Assembly (NCBI GenBank): GCA_020091685.1 | Contig: CM034607.1 | Coordinates: 745,176-809,175, forward strand | Length of the DNA stretch: 64,000 nt | Source of the DNA: Lutjanus erythropterus | Taxonomy: Eukaryota; Chordata; Actinopteri; Lutjaniformes; Lutjanidae | Direction: 5' to 3' | Part shown: piece after piece, positions 1-19,500 of the stretch | Numbering within the stretch: position 1 is the first letter of the stretch | Layout of the letters: each line of letters opens with the position of its first letter | Translations under genes and position numbers: made by a program | Notes under the pieces: generated by a model | Told to the model about the DNA's origin: nothing | The model's database searches: none | What the model saw: only the letters and a program-made list of their open reading frames with translations

Positions 1-7954
<7,954 letters not shown>

Positions 7955-7964
7955 CCTGACACCA

Positions 7965-9306
7965 CTGCAAAGCACAGATACAGAGGTATAAAGGGCTTTT
8001 AAAGCTTGTGTTTATGAGTGGATTGCTGTAGTAAACAGAGTTACATTTCAGAGGGACACCTAGTTTTCTTTGGACAGTTCAGGTTGTCTATCCATTTCTC
8101 CAGAAGAGAGATTTTTCAGTAATGTTCCTTCAGTGGCAATATTAAATTCAGCAGTAGTGTCACAGTGTAATTTTGACTTGAATACATTCACTGATTTTGA
8201 ATCTAACCAAAGACACAATATACAAAAACAAACTAATATGATGTGTTAATCACCAAAGAAAAATCATCTAATCAATAGAAGTTGATTTACTGAAAACTGA
8301 TTAAATATTTTATTTATTTTCTTTTTTTAAAGTAAGGAGCCAATGATCGTGGTGGTTTCAAATGACCAAACTCACAATACAAAGAGATGGCCAATAATCT
8401 CGATCTGTAGAGATCTGTGACTGATATTTTTTATCTCCTAGATTTTCAGAGCAGGGGAGCTAGTAGTAGTGTCTGGAAGGTTATTATTAGATGCAAAAGA
8501 CTGAGTTATATTTACGTGCAACATCAATTTATACAGTAGAAATTTCAAACTTAGTAATAACTGTCCAGTAATAACTGTTAAACCAAACTACTCTTTTGTT
8601 TGTTGAGGATTCCATATTCCTCTAGGCAGCCTGTTAAGAGACTGGACAATAACAACGCACAAATAGAGAACAAAGAACAAAAACTATAACTATAACTAGG
8701 CACAGATAAAGAATGCTACACTGTAATGAATAATTATGGTGCAAATGGAACAATTAGTGCAAGTAGGGAGGAAAACATGTGCAAGTATTTTTTTTATCCA
8801 CAATATGCGTAATTAGCAAGTTTCTGTAGTGGCTGAACACTACTTACCTAGTTTTATGGTTCTATACTGTTATTTAGTATTAATTTGTCATATGTTTATT
8901 ACTGTTTTACACATTTAAATAAAAGAAGTCTCTTTTTTCGTGTAAATGTATAAAACAAATATGAACTGTTATTAAAGGAGATCGGGATGACATCTCCAAC
9001 ACCTAATAACTGTTAAGACTCAGGGGAATGTAAATGTGATATTTGGTGACCTCATATGAATATGTGGTACAATATGAGGTTAATGGACAGTACAGTTATT
9101 GTAATAACGTTCAGCTGTCAAAACCAAAGCCCAGTATGTTAATAGCTCAGGCAAGCTACAATTAGCTCCACGGCTAACAAACAACTCCTCATCTCGCCTG
9201 GTAAACCAGTTCATGGGTCAAATTTCAACTTGAAATTTTTAGCAAACATATAACCGTGTATTCTGCTAATTCTGCAGGTTGAAAATGACTTTAACAATTA
9301 ACCTAC
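7965..9306 (-). other. First intron of ddx39b, no recognised element
   Basis: Lies between the noncoding first exon and the exon carrying the start codon. AT-rich; no ORF, no transposon terminus and no clear snoRNA were recognised by eye. Confidence 0.6.
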
Positions 9307-9529
9307 CTTTACTACGAGCGTTTTAATGGACCACAACGGCTGCTCAAAGTAAAACGCTAACGTTAGCGACGCGCCCTAGTGACGTAACATCATGCGACGG
9401 TGAGGAGTAGAAGGACCCGCCGTGTGGAACCATGCAGCTGTGAAACATACTATAATACCAAGACCAAATACAGTTCGTGTTTTCGCGGAAAACTTTTGCG
9501 GGTTGGAACTTTATTCACACATTAAACAG
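9307..9529. promoter_or_regulatory. Divergent promoter and 5' noncoding exons shared by ddx39b (-) and polr1h (+)
   Basis: A minus-strand donor (AAAG followed by GTAGGT, positions 9306-9301) marks the end of a noncoding first exon of ddx39b. A plus-strand donor (AACAG followed by GTGAGC at 9530) marks the end of a noncoding first exon of polr1h. Both transcription starts must therefore lie within about 220 bp. The core is CpG-rich and contains a CRE/ATF-like TGACGTAA at 9380-9387. A minimal upstream ORF (ATG-CAG-CTG-TGA) lies at 9432-9443 in the polr1h direction. Exact start sites cannot be read from sequence. Confidence 0.7.
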
Positions 9530-9629
9530 GTGAGCAACTTTAACTAAACTCTGCTCTGAAAACCACTGTTGTCACAACATTAACTAACTGCTAGTGTTAG
9601 TCCGCTTATTTTCACGTGCGTAACTGCTG

Positions 9630-10146
9630 CGGTGGACTAAGTATTCAGATCCGTTACTTAAATAAAAGTACTAATACCACGTATAAAAATTCTAAGTTAC
9701 AAGTAAAAGGTCTGTATTTAAAGTGTAAGTATGTAAGTAAAAGCAGGAAAATCCCCTCAAAGTATTAACAGTGAAAGTAACTCAATGCAATAAAATGTCC
9801 CCTGTGACTGCTCTTCTATTCTGCCTTATCTCATTAAATTATTCAGACTCAAGTATTAATGTAAAAGCAAGATTTTACTGTCTGTTTTTGGTTTAGGTGG
9901 ACGGAAGAGCAACAGATATTCTCATGTGAGAAGCTGGAATCCATGAAATGTTTTTACATGACAAATAACAATTATAAAAATATCTCATTAATTTTCTGTC
10001 AGTCCATTAATCCACTAATTTCACCTGTACTTTTCATTTTTATGTTGTACTTACAAAAAACGTAATATGCAAAGTAATTAGTAATTAAAGCTTTTTGTAC
10101 TAAAATACATTACTTGAGTAAATGTACTTATATTTCACCTCTGCTT
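9630..10146 (+). mobile_element. TIR-bearing non-autonomous DNA transposon in polr1h intron 1
   Basis: The left end GCGGTGGACTAAGTATTCAG and the right end (TACTTGAGTAAATGTACTTA ... CACCTCTGC, read in reverse) are the imperfect inverted ends of the fish family that starts GTGGTGGAAAGTAACTAAGT. The same family occurs at 36864-38048 and as an end fragment at 55300-55375. No transposase. Confidence 0.65.
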
Positions 10147-10492
10147 AATTGACATGCTGCCTCAAATTTTGTGCTTTCAGTTCTTATGGGAATGTAATTT
10201 TGTTTTAGTAAGGATTTTCACTTTTTGGAAGAAAAGTCCTAAAATGACAACACAATCTGTGAATGTAGTGTAGAGTGTAGACTCACGACTAACTTCACTC
10301 ATGTTCATTGACATATCTCTTAAAACAAGACAAACACTGAATAACTGTTTCCTTTATTACAAAGTCTCAATCATGGCTAATATGGAAATCATGCAGATGT
10401 ACACTACAGAAAAACAACAGCTAGTTTATTTTGTGTTTAACTGTCACTGTTACCCTGACATAAATCTATCTTCCCCTAAAGTACAAACAGAG

Positions 10493-11292
10493 ATGTCTTG
10501 TTTTGGTGGTGATCCAAACTTCTGTCCTGAATGTGGAAACATTCTTCCTCTGCCTGGAATACAGGACACGGTGTGCTGCCCACGCTGCTCCTTCTGCATC
10601 CCCGTAGCAGGTACCAACTTACTGTCAGGTCCTCTAATTCACACATTCACTGTCTATGAGTGTGACTGTGAGGAACACAGAGACGGATGTTAAAGGAATT
10701 CTTCAGATTATTTGAAGTGGGGTTTAATGTAGTACTTAACCATAGTGTAGGAAGCTAAGAAATGTACTGCTGTAGACAGGGTCAGCCGCAAAATGTATTT
10801 TAGAAACCTAAAAAAATCAATTTAAGTGTATGCTATATTTAGAATATTTTCACCACTTTCCACAACAGGACATTGCTGAGCTCCATGTACCAGTGTGTTA
10901 CGTGTGAAGGGGACTCTAGGGACCTTCTGTAGAATTTCAGCTTTATTTCATTTAAAACATCCAGGCAGAGCAGCTGATATTTAGAGGATATGTTCAACAA
11001 TTTACAAAAACAACAATGAATACCTCTTTTCTTATATTCCTCTTGTTATATCTGTTAGGGCTGCATGGTATGGTAAAGTCATATTGTGATTATTTTGACT
11101 GAAATATCAATATGCAATATGATTAGTAGGAATGATCATTTTTGAACTACAATTTTACAGAAAAAATATTGAAATTGTGATGACATAATATTTGTTAGGG
11201 TCTGGACCAAATTAACATGTTTTCTTTCTTTCAGAGAACAAGACTTTAAAGCCAGGGCATCTAGGCAGCTCTACAGTACTTCATTATTATTA

Positions 11293-11345
<53 letters not shown>

Positions 11346-12019
11346 TTCAAAAAATTTAATTTGGTTCTGAGATTTGGATATCCATATTGGCCTTATTGTG
11401 ATTTCAATAATATTGTGATTAATTGTGCAGCCCTAGTATCTATCTGTGCAAATAGTTTTGGTTTGATTTGTCCAGGTTTGAGATTTCTGCCTCCATAGTC
11501 CACATGCAAACTGTTTATGTCATAAATAATTTTTGACAAACAGCACAGATTTATATTGATTATCCCTTACATTCATCTATTTTATTTTCCAGAGTTCTCG
11601 GGCCAGCAGATCCACTCTACAGTCATCTTCAACCCTTTGGAGCAGTCATCAGTTACTCTGGAGGATGAGGAGGACTCTGAGCTGAAGGGACCTGTGGTAA
11701 GGACACACTGTCCACTGCTCACTGACTAGACTGCTCTGTGTATGTGACAGTAATAACTGTACTGAACTGACTAATGAGTCCCTGCTCCCTATAGATCGAC
11801 AGACGCTGCTCTCGCTGCAATAAAGAGGGCATGGTTTACCACACCAGACAGATGAGATCTGCAGATGAAGGACAGACAGTCTTCTTCACCTGTATACACT
11901 GCAGGTGAGCAATATGAACATAATGTGTGTTTTTGAAGCATTTAGTGCTGCTGTGTGGTCTTTTGCTGATCATGTTTGTTTTGTGGGGTTCCAGGTACCA
12001 AGAGAAGGAGGACTCTTGA
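10493..12019 (+). CDS. polr1h: polr1h: RNA polymerase I subunit RPA12 (ZNRD1), complete
   Basis: Small zinc-ribbon subunit of nucleolar RNA polymerase I, needed for RNA cleavage and termination. Coding exons: 10493-10610, 11593-11696, 11795-11904, 11995-12019, giving 118 residues against 126 in human. The N-terminal zinc ribbon uses C11, C14, C29 and C32. The C-terminal TFIIS-like ribbon uses C79, C82, C107 and C110, with the catalytic hairpin QMRSADEGQT at 93-102 (D98-E99). The protein ends QEKEDS as in mammals. The start is the ATG two bases after an acceptor at 10490. An in-frame open stretch runs upstream to 10301 but is intron sequence without family similarity. A noncoding first exon ends at 9529. 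The gene is divergent from ddx39b. Confidence 0.96.
10705..10880 (+). mobile_element. Copy of the GGAGAAGCAGCAGGAGTA dispersed family (partial)
   Basis: GTGTAGGAAGCTAAGAAATG, GACAGGGTCAGC, CCTAAAAAAATCA and ATTTAGAATATTTTCACCAC match the copies at 21835-22165 and 28215-28815. In polr1h intron 2. Unclassified; no coding capacity. Confidence 0.65.
11056..11435 (+). mobile_element. Full-length hAT-like MITE with TIR TAGGGCTGC, containing an ATT microsatellite
   Basis: Ends are TAGGGCTGC and GCAGCCCTA, exact inverses. Flanks ATATCTGT and GTATCTAT are consistent with a decayed 8-bp target duplication (6 of 8). Inside, an ATT repeat runs from about 11282 to 11345. Sits in polr1h intron 2, about 150 bp before coding exon 2. 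Confidence 0.8.
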
Positions 12020-12217
12020 GAAGAAATCTCTCTCACTGTCTCCATTTCTCTCATGTCTGCCAATGTTGGTTTCACTTGGTTGGATAATTTCTCACGGATT
12101 GTAAATATGTGAACATTTGAAGGAGCAAACAGTCAGTGTACTCTTCCCCTCTCCTAATGAACTAATGAAGCTGTGCACCGCAGAGCATCTCAGTGACTCT
12201 TTATGGACTCTTTATGG

Positions 12218-12416
12218 AATAAAGTTCCACCTCTTAGATCTTTTTAGAGCTTTCAGTGGTGTCTCAAAGCTCAGTTTTCATTGAAACAGTGTTGCTCTTT
12301 TTATTGATGGTCTTCTGCTGTTGAATTAATGAATATGAGGTACAGTTGTAAACTGCAAGCGGACTTCTTTTTTGTTTCAAGAATGAACTGCTGATTTTTT
12401 TTTCTGAAATAATAAA
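12218..12416 (+). terminator. polr1h polyadenylation signals
   Basis: AATAAA occurs at 12218-12223, about 200 bp after the stop codon, and again at 12411-12416, followed by a T-rich stretch. Either could end the mRNA; the second has the stronger downstream T-rich element. Confidence 0.6.
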
Positions 12417-14255
12417 ATGCTATTAAAACTGCATCAACCTTTTTTTTTTTGTTTGTTTTTTTGGCGTCAAACATCCTACATATCCTGATGGAGGTCGCTG
12501 TACCGAAATGTCATTGTTGAATCTTTGACTCAAGTGCAAGTCTTTGTTTAGTATTGTCAATCCATGGTCTTCTACGCACTTGTTGATCTACAGGTGTGCA
12601 AAGGTTTTGCCCTTTGACAATAAACCACAGTTAATTTCATGGTTAGTATGACCATTTTCAGTTAGTAAAACCATGTTTGATTTGATTTCTATTTTACATC
12701 AATGAAAACACTTGGTGCCTGCTCAAGTTGTTGAGAGGCTTTCAGTATAAAATTTTTACATTTTCAGCACAACACCATGATAAATACCACAATAATACTG
12801 ATAACTGTGATAGTAATTTGTCACTATAATTCTAATATGAAATACTGTTACATATATATAACATATAATATTATATAACATACTGTTTAACCTCTAATGA
12901 CCCTTATTATCAGCTTAGAGAGTTATGGTGAATGTATGAGCCAATAGTTGCCTATTTACACATCAAAGAGAAACAAGGCAACATTATTGGACTTGGTTCT
13001 TTGTCCACCTCATGAATGAGTCCAATAGTGACTCCGTAAGCTCCATTTTGGTCTCACTTATAAAATTATTTGTCTTTTTACCTGCTCCACACCCCACTAT
13101 GTTTTTCCACTGTAAAAAGCTGCCTGACTGCTGCTGGAAACAAAGTTGGTGAGAGCTGAGTTTGATTCAGTAAACCAAAACAATGAGCTAAAAGGAGCTA
13201 AAAAGCTCTGTATTGCTGAGGGGAACCACAGAGTTGTTGATGATTCTCTGTGGGTTTGTCACCACAGGTGACACCTGTAACATCACACCTGGTCATTTGA
13301 GCCACTGTTGAGATATAATTATTAGTTACAGTGGCTGTAAAGCCAAAGTGTGTATTGAAAAGTGATGCTCACACAGTGACAGACAGCAATGTACTCCACT
13401 AAACTTAATCACATTTCTTTAAGGTATGCCCAGTGGCAATATAAATAAATAAAAATAATAAGTTGCAGGGAGGCACTAAAGATCAATGGTCCTTGGACAC
13501 AGTCACAAATGAATCTGGTGTGCAAGAGCAGAGTGATAGTGACAACAGCAACAACAACAACAACGATAAAGTGAGAGCTCAATCCTGACTGAAGTTTTTA
13601 TACTGTGTGTAAATTGGAAGATAACCCTCAGTTTTAACTTGATTTACAAGCTTTGAGCATTACAAAGTTAAAGCACATCATTGCACAACAGTGGTTTGTA
13701 CTATGACTCAATAAAAAGGTCAGAACTTAAGGGGGCTAATAATATTGACCCTGGTCATTTTTATTTTTTCTGAAATAATTCTGTTATTGTGTGCAAATAG
13801 AAATTATTTCTGCTTTCTAAAGAAAACTAGTATGTTTAGAAATGCTATGTTGAAAATTCCTTTCTCTGTTAAAAAAGCACTGGGAAAATTTTGAAAAAAA
13901 CTTTACATTTCAATAAGGGACTAATCATTTTGTCCTCAACTGTATATATAATTTAAATTATTTATTTTTATTTAGTGCATTTATTGTCAGAAAATGACAA
14001 CTGGTCAAAATAACAAAAAAGATGCAGTGTTTTCAGACCTCGAATAATGCAAAGAAAACATGTTCATATTCATTTTTAAACAACACAACACTAATATTTT
14101 AACTTAGGAAGAGTTTAGAAATCAGTATTGGTGGGATAATCTCAATCTTTAATCACAGCAGTGTTTTTTATAATCTTCCTCATAAATAAGATTTGGTTCA
14201 GGTGATCATCTAATCATTGTCTCATTAAGTAGAATGAGGAGTCTTGTGTTGGAAT

Positions 14256-14350
14256 CCAACAAACACTGGAATGGACTGACTGTCATTCATACATGTAGAG
14301 ATGCTGAGAAATATTTCTGAAAGTGGTCTTTAATTTTTTCCAGAGCTGTG

Positions 14351-14409
<59 letters not shown>

Positions 14410-14425
14410 CCAGAGCTGTGTGTGA

Positions 14426-14480
<55 letters not shown>

Positions 14481-14568
14481 CTCTGGAAAAAATAAAAGAC
14501 CACTTTCAGAAATATTTCTCAGCATCTCTACATGTATGAATGACAGTCAGTCCATTCCAGTGTTTGTT

Positions 14569-14570
<2 letters not shown>
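14256..14570. repeat. Near-perfect inverted repeat (arms about 97 bp) around TA microsatellites
   Basis: The left arm (14256 to about 14355) and right arm (about 14470-14570) are reverse complements with a single mismatch visible. They run from CCAACAAACACTGGAATGG to TTTCCAGAGCTGTGTATAT. The roughly 115-bp centre is (TA)n plus a second short copy of TTTTTCCAGAGCTGTGTG near 14403-14421. The arm ends CAGCTCTGGAAAAAAT match a common fish transposon terminus. Confidence 0.88.

Positions 14571-14643
<73 letters not shown>
14571..14643. repeat. (TA)n microsatellite
   Basis: About 36 TA units with one CAT interruption, directly abutting the right arm of the inverted repeat. Confidence 0.97.
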
Positions 14644-16039
14644 AATAAAAGTGAGTACACCCTCACATTTAGTTCAGTTCAGTTTAGACATTAATGGCTG
14701 TGTGTTGAGTTATTTTGAGGAACAGTAAATTTACACTGTTATACAAGCTGTACACTGACTACTTTACATTGTATCGAAGTGTCATTTCTTCAGTGTTGTC
14801 CCATGAAAAGATATAATTAAATATTTGCAGAAATGTGAGGGTGAGATACTGTATGTATATACACATATTACACATATACACATGAGCAGAAATATTTGTA
14901 TAATAATGCTACTATATGTAGTGTCAGATCACATAATATGGCATAATGTATAGAATACAATCTGAACTCATTCACACATTTAAACATTTAAAAACTACAA
15001 ACTACGAGTATTTCCTGAAGAAAATGTGTGTAATGACTGATGATTTTTGAATTACTTGATTCATGAAAAATCATTGGCATTAATAATGCACATTGTACTG
15101 GATAAATTGAAGCTGCATTCAGAGTAAATGGGGGCTTTCACACACTTCTGCATTGGCCTTTAATGCACCATAGATGTTATTATAATGAGTCCTCTCACTG
15201 TTGACCAGTGTGTAACATAGAGCATTTTGCAAACTGAGTGGAGTTTGTGCTGTGTACATGTGCTGAGTTATAAGTGTCATAAAGGTCCCCTCAAATACAA
15301 ACAAAGACAACTCAAAGATGCTTCATCTGTCACACAGTGAAGACCTCTGTAGACCAACAAATTCCACAGGCTAAGATTTAAAACTTTTGATCACGAGTGG
15401 GAAATACAATTTAGTGAACTGAAATTCTTTCCATTAATGGCCAAATGGTTTTAGTATCAAAATTTTTTCTGTAAATCAAAAAACAGAATTCCTCTGCATG
15501 TCTTGACTTCTAACCTGGAGAACTCTGGGAATAAGATGAGGAAATGGTCTGTGCATTGAACAACCTCACTGATAGTTGTGGAAATGAGATGAGATGTGCA
15601 GCTTGTCACTGAGTTCATATTAATGACTGGTTTGTAATTTTTACAGTTATTAGTCAGATTGTCATTTGCACCACTACAAATGAAAACAGAACATTGTAAT
15701 GTCATAGAGGCTGGATTTATTACAGCACTGTTTTATTAGACATCCAAATTTTGCAATTTTTTTTGGCAAGTATGTACTTCTGACATGTTTCATCTTTAAT
15801 CTTAAATAAATCTTATATGATGTTCGTTCACTTTTCTTTATTCAGAAGTTAAAAACCCAAGTCACTGGTGTTAGATTTGTGTGGTGTTTTCCAGCCCAAG
15901 CAATAATTACCCCCCTCCCCAACCACATGGTAAACCAGGCCATATTCTGGCAGCACTGACCCCAGCCACCCCAGCCCAGCAGGTGGCGGTACTGCCTTTC
16001 AAGTTGTTCAACGATCTCCATTGAAAATAACTGAAGAAC

Positions 16040-16192
16040 AACTAGCCAATAAGGACGCGCTTTAAAGTCACATGACCTGGAAACATGGCCGTTCAGTGAA
16101 AGAGTATGTTGGATGACAACAATGCAGTTATTTTGTTCTATAAAATAACTTTACAGTCACGAGTTTGTGGATAAGTTATCTTCATCTTGACG
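16040..16192 (+). promoter_or_regulatory. gtf2h4 promoter and probable noncoding first exon
   Basis: About 0.5 kb before the gtf2h4 start there is a CCAAT box (AGCCAATAAG, near 16044), a USF/CLEAR-like E-box GTCACATGAC (near 16068-16077) and a YY1-like AACATGGCCG (near 16083). A plausible donor (GACG followed by GTAAAT) ends a noncoding exon at 16192. The ATG inside the YY1-like site opens a four-codon upstream ORF. Inference from motifs only. Confidence 0.5.
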
Positions 16193-16558
16193 GTAAATGA
16201 ATTTTTTTATATCCACATGATGACAGGGTTATTTTAGACATCTGCCCGCTGTAGCTGCTTTGTTGAGAGTGACTGTCATGAGTGGAATTTCATGTGGAAA
16301 TAAGCTGTGTTCACACTTAAATAAAGTTACACACTGAGTACACACATACCGAATTAAAGAGTGTATCCAAAGGTTAAATACTCCGCAGTCATTTGTCATC
16401 AGATCACTATATTTGATAATGGATGACCAAAGCAATAATAAATAGCTGTATTTTTAACGGGATATGGTGCGACGTTCTGCTCTCATGGGAATAAATTGTA
16501 CGGTTTACAGTGATGGTGCGTTTGATGACCTTCCTTTTTCTGTTGGGAACGTTAGATA

Positions 16559-19500
16559 ATGAAGCTGCGGGTCCAGCTGCAGTGTAAGAACCTGCATGAG
16601 TACCTGAGAGAGCTGAGTCCAGAGATCCTGGACAGATTATACAACCATCCAGCGACATGTCTGGCTGTCTACAGGTAGGATGACTGCAGCACATGCAGGA
16701 CCTGTGGTTAACTTATGATGTTGATATGGACTGCTTAGGATTGTGGTGTGTCATTTTGGTAACGCTTCAGTTTCCAGGTCCTACAATTTCATGGTAAATA
16801 GGTGGGAATTACCAAATGTCTTATTATCCACAAATTACCTCTAAATTACCCCCAAATTCTATGGTTAATTATGTGATATTTAGCAAGTACTATTGTCATG
16901 GTGGTGATTACAAAGAAATATATTTGAAATTTCTCACAATTTGCCTACAAATTACCCCCAGATTTCATGGTAAGTGTGTGATAATTCTTAATTTCAAGTA
17001 GGTGATAATTACCATTTCACATATTTGGACTTTCTTTGAAATCAACCCCATATTTATCCAAAAATGTATGATAAATATGCAAGTACTACTACTGCTTGAG
17101 ACATTTGTGAATTATCACATACTTACCGTAAAATTTGGGGGTAACTGCAGGTAAATTCAGAGAATTTTCAAACATGTTGTGTTATATTTACCATGAAATG
17201 ATGGGACCTTGAAATTGAAGTGATACTGTAATTTTATACTGTGTATAATAATCTTTTACAGGGAACTCCCCTCTCTGGCCAAGAATTATGTGATGAGGAT
17301 GCTGTTCCTGGAACAGCCTCTCCCTCAGGCAGCAGTGGCATTGTGGGTGAAAAAAGACAGTCAGAAGTGAGTCACGTACTTTGTCATATCTTCATTATAC
17401 TTCACTAGTGATATTGTAAGTGGGGTGAGCCATTTTTATGTGTTCCTGTACCAATCGTTCCCTACTGACCTGTTACGAGGGAGTTTTATTCATGCATATA
17501 GTTTTCATTACATCCCCAGCAGTCCTCTAAAATCTCTGTAGTCTGTCCACTGTGTACAACTCCCATGATCCCACACTACTTTACCCTGTCATCAATGATG
17601 GATGAGAGCAACCAATCTGGGTACTTTGCTTCCGCGTCATACTCCTGCCTCTTTTTGGGTAAAACAACTGCTCTATTTTGACTGGTGGTACATACAGAAA
17701 TTTCGAGGCCTTTGCCAGATTAAACACATTAAATAAAAAAGCTGTATTGCTGTGTAGCTTTTAGATGCCCAGATCCTCTGGTTTGTCAGGTAAGCTGCGT
17801 CTTTGCAGATCAACATTGTTACATAGGAAAAAAGAAGAAGAAGAAATAGGGGTACCTTCAATCTGCCTCCATCTGAGTGGACGAGCCTGACTGACAGAAC
17901 AAACTTACTGAATCTTCAGGTCATGAATTTCATGTGTATTTGTTACTTTTTATATTGTTAAGACACTTTATTTTGCTGTTTTGGTACTGTCCATTCTAAA
18001 AGCAACTATTTATGGTAGTGTCACGTTTTCACAGTTAAAAACTTAAGTTCCACCATCACTAAGACTCTTTTCTGAGTCACTTTGACCTACAGACACAATC
18101 AGCACACATGTCATTAACTCAGTAGCATCATTAACTAACCTGTTGATTTTTGCCACAGACACACATACTGATTGGCTGCTTTTACTGTGCATGTTTTCAC
18201 CAAAAGGGGGGACAGGGTGGCACATTTCTATCAAGAGCACCAGAGACAACAGCCTGTAAATGACTAGCATAAACACCTAACACTGTAATTAGAGCTGAGT
18301 AATCATCGATATTAATCGTATTGTGATATGAAACTATATTGTCTTAGATTTTGGATATCGTTATCATGATATGGTAAAAGGCTTCTCTTTTCCTGTTTTT
18401 TTAAGGCAGTATTACAAAGAGGTGATGTAATTTCCTGAACTTGCAGGCTGTTCTCGCTGTTCTGTTATTTATCTTTACGCACTTTGTTATTCTATCCACA
18501 ATATTAATGATTATTTATCACACTGTCACTGTGATAATTAGGGATGTAATGATAAATCATTAATTGATTAATTGCTGTTAAGAATTTCACAGATTAAAAA
18601 TGTATTAATATTAATCAGTCTAGAAATGGCAGTAATTGTGTCTAATTTGTTTTGTCTGACAGACAATAAGGAATTGAATAAGGAAACTTAATGAACAAAA
18701 GTTGCAACCCTTGTGTTAATAATTTTTGAAAACATCAATAGTGATATCTATAACACAGCAAACTTCTTTTATCACTTTAGCCACGTAAGTATTGATATTA
18801 ACCAATTTGAAACTTCACTATCATGATAAGATTTTCAGCTCTATCACCCAGACCTGCCTGTAGCTGTCATGAAGGTTGGTTTATTTCACCGTTGTACTGC
18901 ACTACAGTATTTGAACAATATGATATCATCATGTCACCAGTATCAGCCAATGAAGGTTTTCAAATATAACATTTGCATCCGCTTGAAATGAACATTTCTA
19001 GTGATATGACAGGCTGATAAGATAATGTTTTAATTATGTGCATGCAACATAAGTATGTCTGCAGTGTGGAGGGTTTTTTGAAGTGTCTGAAACAGATAGT
19101 AAAGTTCTTATTTGCAATGATTGCTCAGCGTCAGTCATGTAAGGAGCCAAGTCACATTCCTTCAAGAGTTGTCACATTTCAGGTCACATTCCATCTTAAG
19201 AGCTGTTGTGTCAAACCACAGCATCATGATATGGACATTTGGCCACACATAAAAAACTCAATTAGATCAAAAATGTTAGCTAAACACATTTCCATTTGTT
19301 TTGAAATATTGTGTGATCAACACTTGTGTTCAAGAGTTTCCAAGGCAACCACACAGATTTCAGTCACGTTTTAGAACAGCGCCACACAAACGCACATCAT
19401 TGATTTGTGAATGAATTGATATTCAGTGTTATTTTTGGCATTTTTGGCCTGTACAATCATAGGCAAAACACTGATATCACCCACCCCCAGTGAACACATC

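Larger units (their letters stand above)
12420..16035. other. Intergenic region polr1h to gtf2h4
   Basis: AT-rich DNA between two genes of the same orientation. It holds the TA-linked inverted repeat at 14256-14642 and short simple repeats (CAA near 13545-13565). No ORF with recognisable similarity on either strand. Confidence 0.6.

Noticed and set aside
10301..10492. Upstream in-frame extension of the polr1h exon starting MFIDISLK
   Set aside because: It precedes a good acceptor at 10490, has no counterpart in RPA12 proteins and reads like intron sequence.
14283..14694. Tyr-Ile repeat ORFs on both strands
   Set aside because: Products of (TA)n microsatellites.
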